Made by a program: the position numbers and the translations under genes
Part shown: one piece after another, positions 34,401 to 44,228 of the stretch
How the letters are laid out: every line of letters starts with the position of its first letter
How positions within the stretch are numbered: the first letter of the stretch is position 1
Assembly (NCBI GenBank): GCA_025808375.1
Contig: CP061009.1
Span: 3,038,001 to 3,102,000 of the forward strand
Direction: 5' to 3'
DNA length: 64,000 bases
Source of the DNA: Duncaniella muricolitica
GTDB lineage: Bacteria; Bacteroidota; Bacteroidia; Bacteroidales; Muribaculaceae
The notes under the pieces: generated by a model
Told to the model about the DNA's origin: nothing
Database searches by the model: none
The model's input: the letters and a program-made list of their open reading frames with translations, nothing else

Positions 34401-37400
34401 TGCTGTCACCGTTTCTCGACCCCGATAACAACAATCTCGAGGGCGGCGACCTGTATCTCAACTTCGGCGAAATATCCGAAGACATACTGAAAGACGGCCT
34501 GAAAAGCTATGAAAACGGCATTCCGGTCGACGGAAATGACCAGTTCATCAAAGAGACCGTCTGGGGCCGCGTGTCATCTCAAAACTCGCTGACCTATGCG
34601 TTTGACAACAATAGTTCGGCACGCTCAATCCAGGACGTCGGTCTGGACGGACTCAAGAACGATGACGAGTTTACATTCTCGTCCTACGAATCATATCTCC
34701 AGGCACTTCGCAGCCGTCTCGACCCGTCAGCCATCGAGAGGATGCAGGCCGACAAGTTCTCGCCGTTCAACGACCCTGCCGGTGACAACTATCACTTCTT
34801 CCGCGGATATGACTATGACGAACAGCGTCTCGGCGTGCTCGAACGTTACAAGCGTTACAACGGAGTCGAGGGCAACTCGCTCTCTCCCGACGAAGCCCCC
34901 GACCCTCTCTACCAATCGTCGCGCTCGCTTCCCGACGTGGAGGACATCAACCAGGACAACACTCTCAACGAGTATGAGCGTTACTATCAGTATCGTGTCT
35001 CCATACGCCCCGAAGACCTCGAAGTGGGCCGCAACTATATCACTGACAAGCAGACATCAATCGTCATCAATCAGGACGGCACATCGCAGGAAGTGGTGTG
35101 GTATCAGTTCAAGATACCCTTGAGCGACTACGAGAAAGCCGTGGGCAACATCTCCGACTTCTCCACCATACGTTTCGCCCGCATGTTCATGACCGGCTTC
35201 AAAGCCGTGACCCACCTGCGCTTTGCCACGCTCGAGCTGGTCAAAGGCGAGTGGCGTCCCTATGACTTCAATCTCAACACCCGAGGCGACGCTCCGGCCG
35301 ACGGACAACTCGACGTCTCGGTGGTCAACATCGAGGAGAACGCCGACCGCGAACCGGTCAACTATGTGCTCCCTCCCGGAGTCACACGCATCACCGACCC
35401 CGGCCAGAGCCAGATAGTGCAGCTCAACGAGCAGTCAATGTCGCTCAAAGTCGAAGGCCTTCAGGCCGGCGACGCACGCGGAGTCTACAAAAACACCATG
35501 CTCGACCTGCGCAACTACAAGCGCATGCAGATGTGGATTCACGCCGAACGTCTCATCGATGACCTCACTAACCTCAAGAGCGGCGAACTTTCGGCCTTCA
35601 TACGTCTCGGCTCCGATGTCAAGGCCAACTATTACGAGTATGAGATACCGCTCGAACTGACCCCTCCCGGCAAATACTCCGACGACTCACAGGCCGACAG
35701 ATACATCGTATGGCCGAGGGCCAACTTCATGGACTTTGACCTCCAGGCACTCGTCGATCTCAAGAAAGAGCGCAACCGTGCCAAGAACGAAAACGAGCCG
35801 GGTGTAGGCTTCGGCACCGTCTACACCTCGCGCGACCCGGCCAACGAACGCAACCGCATCTCGGTGATGGGCAACCCCTCGCTGAGCGACGTGCGCGTGA
35901 TGCTCGTGGGCGTGCGCAACAATTCTCCGACAGTCAAGGACGGCACTGTATGGCTCAACGAACTTAAAGTGACCGACTTCAACAATTCGGGAGGTTGGGC
36001 GGCAAAAGGCAACATGAACCTCGGAGTCTCCGACATAGCTACCCTCAACTTTGGCGCGCATGTGGAGACTGCCGGATTCGGCGCAGTAGACCAACAGCTC
36101 AATGCACGGCGTATGGATGACTACGAACAATACAACTTTGCCATGCAGGTCGACGCCGGACGCTTCCTGCCCGAGAAAGCCAAGTTGCGCGCTCCGATAT
36201 ATTACTCTGTCTCAAAAGAAAAGACAACACCGAAATACAATCCTCTTGATCAGGACGTCGAACTCAAAGACGCCCTCGACGCCTGTGTGACCAAGACGCA
36301 GAAAGACTCCATACTCAACTATGCCGTCGAGCGCACCACCATAAAGAGCTTCTCCATCTCGGGACTCAAGTTTGACGTCAAGAGCAAGACCCCCAAACCA
36401 TGGGACCCGGCCAACTTTACGCTCAACTTCTCATTCAACAAGCAGTCCAAAAACGACCCCACCACCGAGTATGAGTACACCAACGACTATCGAGGCTCGC
36501 TCCAATACAGCTACTCACCCTACAACAAGGGCGTCAAACCGTTTGCCTTTATCAAAAGCAAAAACAAAAACCTGAAATTTGTCAAAGACTGGGAGCTGAA
36601 CTATCTCCCCACCACCATATCATTCCTCACCACCATCTCGCGCTACTACTACGAGATGCAGACCCGCTCGGAGACCGACATTGACTTCCGTCTCCCCGTC
36701 TCTGTGAGCAAAAATTTCATCTGGGACCGCCAGTTTGCCCTCACCTGGAACTTCACCAAATCACTCAGCGTCAACTTCAACTCCAACACATCGGCCCGCA
36801 TCGACGAACCGATGGGTGCCGTCAACCGCCGCCTCTTCCCCGACCAATACCGCGAGTGGAAAGACACCGTCATGCAGAGCATCATGCGCCTCGGCACACC
36901 ATGGAGCTACAACCAGTCGTTTGTCGTAAGCTATCGCGCGCCTTTCTCCAGAATCCCCGTCCTCGACTGGCTCACAGGCAATCTATCCTACAACACCACC
37001 TACCGCTGGGACCGCGGCTCGGAAATCGACGGCATATCCACAGGCAACTCCATAGCCAACCAGGCCGCATGGAACGCCGACGGACGCCTCAACTTCGAGA
37101 CCCTCTACCGCAAATGGTCTTGGACCAAGGAGGTCGACCAGCGTTTCCAGGCCAAGAAACCCAAAGTCTCGGCCCGCAAACCCAAACGCTTCGAGCGTAC
37201 ATTCTCACTCAAGCCCGACACCACTCTCACCATCCGCCACAACCTCCGCACGACCAAAATCAAGGTGTCGGCCACAACTATGGACAACAAACCTTATCCC
37301 GTTGCCCACAAAGTCACTGATCAAAACAATATCGTCATCCTCACCCGCGGCGACAAAAATCTCCGCTTTACGGTGACCGAACAGCTCAACGACCACAAGA

Positions 37401-38851
37401 GCCTCATGCGCCATGTGGCCGAATATGGCACTCGCCTCATCATGTCGCCACGCAGCGCGGCGATACGTTTCCGCAACACACGCACCCTCTCGCTCCCCCT
37501 CTACCGCCCCGACATAGGCAACGTGTTCGGCCAGACAGGCAGCTTTGGGCCGATGGCTCCGGGCCTTGGTTTTGCATTCGGATTTGAGGGCGAAGGATTT
37601 GTTGAAAAAGCTCTTAACCGCGGATGGCTCATCACCGACGACGGACAGACCTCTCCGGCCAACTTCACCAACACCCGCGAACTCAATATCGAGCTCACAC
37701 TCGAACCCGTCAAAGGCCTCAAAGTACTCCTAACGACCAACCGCACCGACAACCGCACCCGCTCCATGCAATTCATGTATGAAGGGATGCCTACAACCAT
37801 GGCCGGCTCCTACACCAAGACCCACGTGGCCATGCGTACAGCCCTGCGCCATTTCAAGGCCGACAACGGATATGACTCGGAGGCATTCAATGCATTCCTC
37901 TCCAACATACCTGTCATTGCAGCACGCTATGAACAGCAATATCGCAATCTGCTCTATCCACAGGGCGGCTTCATGACCGACAACATCAACGCCGGCCTCC
38001 CCTATAACCCCGAAGTAGGCACCGTAAGTCCCACTTCGAGCGACATACTCATCCCCGCGTTCATTGCCGCCTATTCCGGCACCGACCCCTCGCGTCAATA
38101 TCTCACCCCCTTCCCCTCATTTGCCAACGCCCTCCCCAACTGGCGCGTCACCTACGACGGACTCATATATCTCGGCTCCATGGGCAAGATATTCAAGTCG
38201 TTCACCCTCAGCCACGCCTATCAGTGTACCTACAGCGTAGGCTCCTACTCATCCTATCTCAACTGGGCCTCGGCCATAGGCTCACCGGCCGGAAGCGACC
38301 TCGGATTCACTCTCGACGAACTCACCGGAAGCCCCATTCCCTCGTCGCCCTACAACATCTCATCGGTAGCCATCACCGAGAAATTCGCCCCCCTCATCGG
38401 TGCATCGGCCACCCTCAAAAACGACATGACCCTCTCGGCCGAATATCGCGACGCTCGCACGCTCACCCTCAACACCTCGGCCGGACAGATAGTCGAGGCC
38501 AACCAGCGCGGCATCACCCTCGGACTCGGATATAAAATCATCGGTTTCAATACCGTGCTCAAAATGAAAGGCTCGGGACGAGGCATATCCAATGACCTCA
38601 CCATCAACGGCGACTTCTCATTTGCCGAGACCCAGGCCCTGATACGCCGCATCGAGACAGCCTACACACAAGCCACCTCAGGCACTCGCACCATCAGCAT
38701 CAACCTTGCTGCCAACTACATCATGTCACGCCGACTCACCATCGGGGCCTTCTTTGACCACCAGATCAACACCCCTATTGTATCCTCCCCATCCTACCCC
38801 ACCACCAACACCTCATTCGGCATCAACCTCAACCTCTCCCTCGCGAGATAA
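31439..38851 (+). CDS. sprA: SprA, outer-membrane translocon of the type IX secretion system
   Basis: A 2470-residue protein, the size expected for SprA (about 2300-2500). A short signal peptide (MSITLMLMAVALHSYAG) is followed by SprA N-terminal signatures (PFNILDMNFALGPLEKIF, then a TYFDFDQKIQ stretch), long barrel repeats and a C-terminal strand FGINLNLSLAR. SprA forms the very large barrel through which type IX cargo crosses the outer membrane. No in-frame ATG exists between 31439 and the next upstream stop, so this start is preferred. The frame is open for 7.4 kb. Confidence 0.96.
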   Translation: MSITLMLMAVALHSYAGGVDPDFTPPASPVTSSSLVGEADSIMMPFPVQQTVPQRYEDFMEREFAADLTNPSNVTTVTEYDPQLGCYVIRTRVGETDVVTPFYLSQEQYNEWQNRRSMRDYFRMRNSEALTNPSKEPFNILDMNFALGPLEKIFGPGGVSLRTQGSMTLSMGIKSNKTDNPALSLNSRRKTYFDFDQKIQATIQASVGDRMKFNMTYNTDATFDFDSKNIKLAYEGKEDDIVKSIEAGNVSMTTGSSLIRGSTALFGIKTKLQFGKLTATALVSQQNSESTTVNSKGGSQTTDFTVRADEYDQNRHYFLAQYFRENYDRFASRLPLVTSGINITRIEVWITNKNSRFDQSRNFVAFMDLGENSVLANNYWQPDYAVSVPSNSSNNLLSTIKTEYPDARNINSVTQALSPLAAFGINGGRDYEKVESARLLSSSEYTLNPTLGYISLKNALSADEVLGVAYEYTYNGRTYQVGEFSADITTTDQSLYLKMLKSTTLDPKLPMWKLMMKNVYSLGAYQVQQQNFRLNIKYLSDTTGTEINYLPIPSISNVPLLQVMGLDRIDSNQSSNPDGFFDFIEGYTILASQGKIIFPEVEPFGKNLSEKIGDPVMAQQYVYQELYDSTLTVARQFADKNKFVLTGRYQASSGSQIRLNAMNVPRGSVIVTAGGVVLNENSDYTVDYAMGIVTITNQSIIDSGQSISVTLENQSLYSMQRKTLLGLDLNYRFNKDFNVGATLMHFSEKSLTEKVNIGDEVVNNSMWGLNAQYNTRFMWLTNLLNKIPTVNAIQPSTLSLQAEFAQLIPHSQKSGSNKGSSYIDDFESAQTGIDLRSPYAWFLASTPYDPSPDALFPEAALSDNVDYGKNRALINWYYIDRMFTERNSSLCPGYIKSDPKQMNNPYIREVTSREIFPGRQLTYGESNIIQTLNLSFYPTERGPYNLDATNIDTQGYLLNPEKRWGGIMRKMDNTNFDASNIEYVQFWMLSPFLDPDNNNLEGGDLYLNFGEISEDILKDGLKSYENGIPVDGNDQFIKETVWGRVSSQNSLTYAFDNNSSARSIQDVGLDGLKNDDEFTFSSYESYLQALRSRLDPSAIERMQADKFSPFNDPAGDNYHFFRGYDYDEQRLGVLERYKRYNGVEGNSLSPDEAPDPLYQSSRSLPDVEDINQDNTLNEYERYYQYRVSIRPEDLEVGRNYITDKQTSIVINQDGTSQEVVWYQFKIPLSDYEKAVGNISDFSTIRFARMFMTGFKAVTHLRFATLELVKGEWRPYDFNLNTRGDAPADGQLDVSVVNIEENADREPVNYVLPPGVTRITDPGQSQIVQLNEQSMSLKVEGLQAGDARGVYKNTMLDLRNYKRMQMWIHAERLIDDLTNLKSGELSAFIRLGSDVKANYYEYEIPLELTPPGKYSDDSQADRYIVWPRANFMDFDLQALVDLKKERNRAKNENEPGVGFGTVYTSRDPANERNRISVMGNPSLSDVRVMLVGVRNNSPTVKDGTVWLNELKVTDFNNSGGWAAKGNMNLGVSDIATLNFGAHVETAGFGAVDQQLNARRMDDYEQYNFAMQVDAGRFLPEKAKLRAPIYYSVSKEKTTPKYNPLDQDVELKDALDACVTKTQKDSILNYAVERTTIKSFSISGLKFDVKSKTPKPWDPANFTLNFSFNKQSKNDPTTEYEYTNDYRGSLQYSYSPYNKGVKPFAFIKSKNKNLKFVKDWELNYLPTTISFLTTISRYYYEMQTRSETDIDFRLPVSVSKNFIWDRQFALTWNFTKSLSVNFNSNTSARIDEPMGAVNRRLFPDQYREWKDTVMQSIMRLGTPWSYNQSFVVSYRAPFSRIPVLDWLTGNLSYNTTYRWDRGSEIDGISTGNSIANQAAWNADGRLNFETLYRKWSWTKEVDQRFQAKKPKVSARKPKRFERTFSLKPDTTLTIRHNLRTTKIKVSATTMDNKPYPVAHKVTDQNNIVILTRGDKNLRFTVTEQLNDHKSLMRHVAEYGTRLIMSPRSAAIRFRNTRTLSLPLYRPDIGNVFGQTGSFGPMAPGLGFAFGFEGEGFVEKALNRGWLITDDGQTSPANFTNTRELNIELTLEPVKGLKVLLTTNRTDNRTRSMQFMYEGMPTTMAGSYTKTHVAMRTALRHFKADNGYDSEAFNAFLSNIPVIAARYEQQYRNLLYPQGGFMTDNINAGLPYNPEVGTVSPTSSDILIPAFIAAYSGTDPSRQYLTPFPSFANALPNWRVTYDGLIYLGSMGKIFKSFTLSHAYQCTYSVGSYSSYLNWASAIGSPAGSDLGFTLDELTGSPIPSSPYNISSVAITEKFAPLIGASATLKNDMTLSAEYRDARTLTLNTSAGQIVEANQRGITLGLGYKIIGFNTVLKMKGSGRGISNDLTINGDFSFAETQALIRRIETAYTQATSGTRTISINLAANYIMSRRLTIGAFFDHQINTPIVSSPSYPTTNTSFGINLNLSLAR

Positions 38852-38951
38852 ACGTCTATGCCATAATATGACGCGATATCCGGGACGTATAATGTGAACC
38901 ATCCATAAGTATGATTTTGTTATAGATTGGAGAGGTGTCGGGAAAAATGCG

Positions 38952-38959
38952 TAACTTTG
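38952..38959 (+). promoter_or_regulatory. Promoter -7 element for the MATE gene
   Basis: TAACTTTG followed by TG. A TTG at 38927-38929 is 22 bp upstream, slightly too far for an ideal -33. The box places transcription start after about 38964, so the upstream ATG at 38927 cannot be used. Confidence 0.65.
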
Positions 38960-39001
38960 TGCATGGGTTTCCTGGCTCTCTTCTCTAAGCGATTTCAACT
39001 A

Positions 39002-40426
39002 ATGGGTAATTCTATAGACAAAAGTATTAAACCGGCTGACGCGAGCACATCGACCGAAGCACTCGGACAGCAGTCAATAGGCAAACTTCTGGCCCAATAC
39101 TCCGTCCCTGCCATAATCGCGAGCGTAGCCACGTCGCTCTACAATATCATCGACAGCATATTCATCGGACGTGGAGTAGGTCCTATGGCCATAGCCGGCC
39201 TCGCCATAACATTCCCTCTCATGAATCTGGTGGCGGCTTTCTGCATGATGATTGCAGCCGGCGGTGCCACAATCACATCGATATTTCTCGGGCAGAAAAA
39301 CTTTTCTCGGGCAACAGATGTGGTCAACAACGTCTTTGTGCTCTGCTTCATCCACGCCGTCATAGTGGGTGGAGGCACTCTGCTCTTTCTCGACGAGATA
39401 CTCTATTTCTTCGGGGCTACTGACGAGACCGTGGTCTATGCCCGCGAATTTATGCAGGTGATACTCTGCGGCACACCTATACTATTTATATTCATAGGCC
39501 TCAACAACCTGATGCGAGCCACAGGCTATCCGCGCAAGGCCATGATTTCGGCTCTGATATCGGTAGGAGTCAACGTAATCCTCGCACCAATATTTATCTT
39601 TGTATTCAAATGGGGCATACGCGGTGCGGCTCTTGCCACGGTGTGCGGACAGACCGTGGCCTTTGTCTGGGTACTCGTCCACTTCCTGTCGTCCTCATCG
39701 TCAATACACTTCAAGCTCCACAACCGCTGGCTCTCGGGCACGATAGTCAGACGCATATATGCAATAGGCCTCTCGCCGTTTCTCATGAATGTATGTGCCT
39801 GCGTGGTGGTGATATTTATCAACCGCGCGCTGCTCGACTATGGCGGTGACCAAGGCAACTTGTGTGTGGGTGCCTACGGCATCATCAACCGCACGACAAT
39901 GTTTTTTGTCATGGTAGTGTTTGGCGTCACTCAGGGCATGCAGCCTATACTCGGCTACAACATCGGCTCGGGACAATATGAACGCGTCAAGCGCACACTC
40001 CGCACCGGCATATGGATAGGTGTGGCCATCACTCTGACCGGCTGGATGGTGAGCGAGGGTCTTCCCGACACGGTGAGCCGACTGTTTACCACCGACGAGA
40101 CACTCATCAACATCTCGCGCGAGGGCTTCAGGATATATTTCATCGTCTATCCCGTGGTCGGATGTCAGATTGTCATCCAGAACTTCTTCCAGAGTGTCGG
40201 CAAGCCCAAACTGTCAATCTTCCTCTCACTCACGCGCCAGTTGCTGTTTCTCATTCCATTCCTCATATTCATGCCTCGGATATGGGGCATCAAGGGCGTA
40301 TGGGCCGCAATGGCTGCATCCGATTTCATAGCCTTTGTCACAGCCATCATCACCCTCTCGTGGTGGATGAGACATGTGATGCGTCGTATGGAAATGCGTG
40401 TTGCCGACGGAGAATCTCATCAGTGA
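39002..40426 (+). CDS. MATE family efflux transporter
   Basis: From ATG 39002 (MGNSIDKSIKP) the protein has 474 residues and about twelve membrane segments. MATE features include QYSVPAIIASVATSLYNIIDSIFIGRGVG in the first helix pair and GVTQGMQPILGYNIGSGQYERVKR in the second half. It should export small cationic or aromatic compounds in exchange for Na+ or H+. An ATG 75 bp upstream is in frame but lies before the likely transcription start. Confidence 0.92.
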   Translation: MGNSIDKSIKPADASTSTEALGQQSIGKLLAQYSVPAIIASVATSLYNIIDSIFIGRGVGPMAIAGLAITFPLMNLVAAFCMMIAAGGATITSIFLGQKNFSRATDVVNNVFVLCFIHAVIVGGGTLLFLDEILYFFGATDETVVYAREFMQVILCGTPILFIFIGLNNLMRATGYPRKAMISALISVGVNVILAPIFIFVFKWGIRGAALATVCGQTVAFVWVLVHFLSSSSSIHFKLHNRWLSGTIVRRIYAIGLSPFLMNVCACVVVIFINRALLDYGGDQGNLCVGAYGIINRTTMFFVMVVFGVTQGMQPILGYNIGSGQYERVKRTLRTGIWIGVAITLTGWMVSEGLPDTVSRLFTTDETLINISREGFRIYFIVYPVVGCQIVIQNFFQSVGKPKLSIFLSLTRQLLFLIPFLIFMPRIWGIKGVWAAMAASDFIAFVTAIITLSWWMRHVMRRMEMRVADGESHQ

Positions 40427-40481
40427 TAAAATAAAACATCTACGTTAATCGTTATATTTATAAAAATTTCACATTTCTGCC

Positions 40482-42053
40482 ATGACACAGACCATCGAAC
40501 TGCGGGTTGACCCGCGCACTGCTGCCGAGGAGACTCTCCTGCGGGTTGCCGCATCGACCGCCGCATCGGTCGATCCCAACCGCATACGACACCTGCGCAT
40601 CACCCGCCGCTCCATCGATGCACGCCAGCGTCGCGTAATGGTCAATCTAAGTGTCAGGCTATGGATTGATGAAGAGCCATCTTCGACATCGCTGATAATC
40701 CCTGTCGACTACAAGCCGCTTCCGGCCGATGCTCCTCAGGCAATAGTGGTGGGTGCAGGGCCCGCAGGACTTTTCGCAGCTCTGCGTCTCATAGAGCTGG
40801 GCATACGGCCGATAGTGCTCGAGCGCGGCAAAGATGTCGACTCGCGACGCAAGGACATGGCACGCATTTCGCGCGAAAACGTGGTGGATCCCGACTCAAA
40901 CTACTGCTTCGGCGAAGGTGGTGCGGGAGCCTACTCCGACGGCAAACTATATACCCGCAGCAAAAAGCGCGGACCTGTCGACAAAATACTCAACATACTG
41001 GCCCAGCACGGCGCGTCGGAGGACATTCTCGTCGATGCCCACCCCCACATCGGCACCGATCGGCTGCCGGCCGTGATTAAGGCCATACGCGAAACTATTA
41101 TAAGATGTGGAGGCGAAGTGCATTTCAACACACGCGTCTCTTCGCTTCTGATGACCGACAAAGGCGAGGTGAACGGAGCCATTTCCTCTGCGACGAGTAT
41201 CGTTTTTCACGGCCCCGTGATCCTCGCCACCGGTCATTCGGCGCGCGACATCTACACAATGTTGCTCGACAGCGGCGTCACACTCGAGCCTAAAGGTCTT
41301 GCCATTGGTGTGCGCCTCGAGCATCCCCAGCAGCTCATCGACCGTCTGCGCTACCACTCCCCGGCCGGAAGGGGCAAATATCTCCCCGCGGCCGAATACA
41401 CTATGCTCACACGTGTCGACGACCGTGCCGTCTACTCGTTCTGCATGTGTCCGGGCGGATTCATCATACCCGCCGCGAGTGCCGACGGTCAGCTTGTGGT
41501 CAACGGCATGTCGCCCTCGGGACGCAACACCCGCTGGGCCAATTCAGGCATGGTAGTGGAGATACTGCCCGACGATGTGCCCGATGCTGACACCGAGCGC
41601 GAGACCGTGCTGAAAATGATGCGTATGCAGGAGCGCATAGAGCGCGCATTCTGGGAAGAAGCCGGACGTACACAAAATGCTCCCGCCCAGCGCATGGACG
41701 ACTTCGTTGCCTCACGTCCGTCGGCCGATCTCCCCTCCACCTCCTATCCTCCCGGCATACATCCGGCCCGCATCGACCGACTGTTGCCACGCGGCATAGC
41801 TCGCCGTCTGCAGGAAGGATTCAAGGAATTTGACAAGAAAAACCGTGGATTTCTCACACATGAAGCCACCCTCATCGGAGCCGAGACACGCACATCATCG
41901 CCGGTGCGCATACCCCGAGACCCCGAGACACTCGCTCACATACATGTGCCTGGCCTCTATCCCTGTGGCGAGGGTGCAGGTTATGCCGGCGGCATAGTCT
42001 CAGCAGCCATTGACGGTGACCGAGTGGCCACTCAGTTGGCGTCAAAAATGTGA
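40482..42053 (+). CDS. FAD-dependent dehydrogenase-like flavoprotein (COG2509)
   Basis: A 523-residue protein. About 85 N-terminal residues form a small substrate-like domain; a dinucleotide-binding GxGxxG follows (IVVGAGPAGLFAAL, residues about 86-99). The middle has FGEGGAGAYSDGKLYTR, typical of COG2509, and the C-terminus GEGAGYAGGIVSAAIDGD closes the FAD site. These proteins are widespread but of unknown reaction. It stands alone between the MATE gene and the converging kdsB gene. Confidence 0.9.
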   Translation: MTQTIELRVDPRTAAEETLLRVAASTAASVDPNRIRHLRITRRSIDARQRRVMVNLSVRLWIDEEPSSTSLIIPVDYKPLPADAPQAIVVGAGPAGLFAALRLIELGIRPIVLERGKDVDSRRKDMARISRENVVDPDSNYCFGEGGAGAYSDGKLYTRSKKRGPVDKILNILAQHGASEDILVDAHPHIGTDRLPAVIKAIRETIIRCGGEVHFNTRVSSLLMTDKGEVNGAISSATSIVFHGPVILATGHSARDIYTMLLDSGVTLEPKGLAIGVRLEHPQQLIDRLRYHSPAGRGKYLPAAEYTMLTRVDDRAVYSFCMCPGGFIIPAASADGQLVVNGMSPSGRNTRWANSGMVVEILPDDVPDADTERETVLKMMRMQERIERAFWEEAGRTQNAPAQRMDDFVASRPSADLPSTSYPPGIHPARIDRLLPRGIARRLQEGFKEFDKKNRGFLTHEATLIGAETRTSSPVRIPRDPETLAHIHVPGLYPCGEGAGYAGGIVSAAIDGDRVATQLASKM

Positions 42054-42080
42054 TTTTAGAGGGCATTTAATAACAACCTC

Positions 42081-42845
42081 TTATATTTCCCTTTCCGTCC
42101 GCGCCCTCTCTTCGGCTTTCTCAAGGTCTTGCGGAGTGTCGACGGGATAGGTTCTTACCGACGTCTCGGCTGTGTATATGCGATAGCCCTCATACAGCCA
42201 TCGCAATTGTTCAAGATTCTCGGCCTTGTCGAGAGGCGACGGCGGCAGATGCTCAATCCGGCCGAGCACATCTCCACGAAAACCATACATCCCCACGTGT
42301 ATATGAAAGGTAGCAACCTCAATCCACTGCTGCCACGGCACATCGCGTACATAAGGCACTATCGAGCGGCTGAAATACAACGCCCGCCCGTCGCGGTCGC
42401 GCACCATCTTGACACGGTTGGGGTCAAACAGTGACTCAAATCCCTCACGAGGGTCAAACTTAAGCGCGAGAGTCGAAATGTCGGCCTCGGGCATACGTTC
42501 AAGCACCCCGGCGACATCCTTTATCTGCTGCGGCTGCACATAAGGCTCGTCGCCCTGCACATTCACAACTATGCTTTCGCTGCAACCGAGCAGCCGATAA
42601 GCCTCGGCCACACGTGCCGTACCGTTCTGGCATGAGAGCGACGTCATCACCGCCTCACCGCCAAAACCTCTCACGGCATCAAATATCCTCTCGTCGTCCG
42701 TAGCCACTACCGCACGTCCAAGAGCTTCACGGGCCGAACGATACACACGCTCCACCATCATCACACCGTTGACCATCGCCAGCGGTTTGCCCGGAAAACG
42801 TGTCGACCCGTAACGGGCCGGGATTATAGCTATGGCATCAGGCAT
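42081..42845 (-). CDS. kdsB: 3-deoxy-manno-octulosonate cytidylyltransferase (CMP-KDO synthetase)
   Basis: From ATG 42845 the protein has 254 residues and starts MPDAIAIIPARYGSTRFPGK, matching the KdsB nucleotide-binding N-terminus; in-frame ATGs at 42857 and 42875 would extend it without conserved sequence. VVNVQGDEPYVQP and LRWLYEGYRI are further family motifs. It activates KDO with CTP for lipid A core synthesis. Its start overlaps the stop of the protease-like gene upstream by 8 bp (ATGCCTGA), so translation may be coupled. Confidence 0.95.
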   Translation of the reverse strand: MPDAIAIIPARYGSTRFPGKPLAMVNGVMMVERVYRSAREALGRAVVATDDERIFDAVRGFGGEAVMTSLSCQNGTARVAEAYRLLGCSESIVVNVQGDEPYVQPQQIKDVAGVLERMPEADISTLALKFDPREGFESLFDPNRVKMVRDRDGRALYFSRSIVPYVRDVPWQQWIEVATFHIHVGMYGFRGDVLGRIEHLPPSPLDKAENLEQLRWLYEGYRIYTAETSVRTYPVDTPQDLEKAEERARTEREI

Positions 42846-44211
42846 CCTCTCTGACATAAATCTGCGCGTTTTCATATTTTGTCACTCTCACCCGCGTGCC
42901 GGCATGGACAAAACCCATCACCGCCACAGCGTCGAGTGTCTCATCCTTGATTCTTACCTTGCCTGCGGGACGCATGTCGGTGACCGCCACACCCTCGTGG
43001 CCTACATATCGTGCCGGACTCATGTCCACTCCGATAAATCCCTCATCACTGCGCAGCTCGGTAGTCAGGTTCGTGTGACGGCGCACCCACTTCGGTCCGT
43101 GTGACGACGTGAGCCACCACACCGCTACCACAGCCAGGAGCAATCCGGCAAAAAATACCCCGAGCGACATCCACAGCGACCATGTCGAGGCGTGTGACAG
43201 ACTGAACGAGTAGTTCTCAATCATGCCGAATATCAGTGCCAGGCACACACACACGATGCCGGCGATACCCGTAACACCAAATCCCGGCACTACAAACATC
43301 TCCAGCACTATAAGTATGAATCCGGCCACAAACAGCAGTATAATCCACTCGCTCGCTATACCCGTGACATAGATAGGCAGAAAATAGAGACAGGCTGCTA
43401 TGATTGCCGCAGCCGATGGAAATCCAACTCCTGGCGAATGCAGCTCCATGTATATGCCTCCTATGATTATCATTATCAGCACAGCCTGCACGGCCGGATT
43501 GGTGAGGAAACCTATCAATGCGTCAAGCCATGTCGGATGATACTCAGTAATCTCATAATTGTTACTGTAACCGAGCCTTGAGAGCACCTCGTCGACCGAC
43601 TCGGCCATACCGTCGGCATAGCCCCACTTCACAGCCTCCTCGGGTGTGAACGTCAGCACACGGGTCGAGTCGATGAGTCCGGCTACTTCCACACGCGGGT
43701 CTACCATCGCCTCGGCTATCATCGGGTCGCGACGCCAGCCGCCCCCGAGCGAGTCGGCCACATGACCGTGACGCTCGGCCGTAGCTCTCATCATGGCACG
43801 CATATATGACTGATACTTGTCGGGCATCGCCGCACCGTCGGTCCCGTTGACCACAGTCACGGCTCCCATCGACGAGCCCGAACGCATATACACGCTGTCA
43901 CACGCCAGGGCTATCAGCGCGCCGGCCGACGCCGCATTATTGTCGACAAACGCCACCACAGGCATCCTGCATCTCATAAGGGCAGTGCGTATGGAGTCGG
44001 CATGCACCACCGAGCCGCCATAGGTGTTGAGATGCACCAGCAGCAGTCGCGCCCCCTCGCGCTCGGCTTCGGCAAGAGCCTCGCGGGTGTGACGCCATGT
44101 GGTCGAACCGATTTCATCGTCCAGACGCAGCATATACACCTCGTGCACTTCATCGGCACGTCCTATAAGAATACAGCCCAGCAGCGCGAGCATCGTAACA
44201 AGTATCCTCAT
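42838..44211 (-). CDS. NfeD family membrane protein with ClpP-class serine protease domain
   Basis: A 457-residue protein: signal peptide (1-19), an N-terminal ClpP-class domain (about 25-200) with the serine region NNAASAGALIALACDSVYM and a candidate Lys in MPDKYQSYM, then four to five membrane segments (about 225-370) and a C-terminal NfeD OB-fold domain (SDEGFIGVDMSPARYVGHEGVAVT). This is the long NfeD1b architecture, thought to act with stomatin-like partners at the membrane; no stomatin gene is next to it here. kdsB follows with an 8-bp overlap. Confidence 0.92.
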   Translation of the reverse strand: MRILVTMLALLGCILIGRADEVHEVYMLRLDDEIGSTTWRHTREALAEAEREGARLLLVHLNTYGGSVVHADSIRTALMRCRMPVVAFVDNNAASAGALIALACDSVYMRSGSSMGAVTVVNGTDGAAMPDKYQSYMRAMMRATAERHGHVADSLGGGWRRDPMIAEAMVDPRVEVAGLIDSTRVLTFTPEEAVKWGYADGMAESVDEVLSRLGYSNNYEITEYHPTWLDALIGFLTNPAVQAVLIMIIIGGIYMELHSPGVGFPSAAAIIAACLYFLPIYVTGIASEWIILLFVAGFILIVLEMFVVPGFGVTGIAGIVCVCLALIFGMIENYSFSLSHASTWSLWMSLGVFFAGLLLAVVAVWWLTSSHGPKWVRRHTNLTTELRSDEGFIGVDMSPARYVGHEGVAVTDMRPAGKVRIKDETLDAVAVMGFVHAGTRVRVTKYENAQIYVREDA

Positions 44212-44228
44212 GACTTATATATTTTATT

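Noticed and set aside
34596..35123. Plus-strand frames inside sprA rich in Ser, Thr and Arg
   Set aside because: They are out-of-frame readings of sprA, which is open over 7.4 kb with family motifs at both ends.
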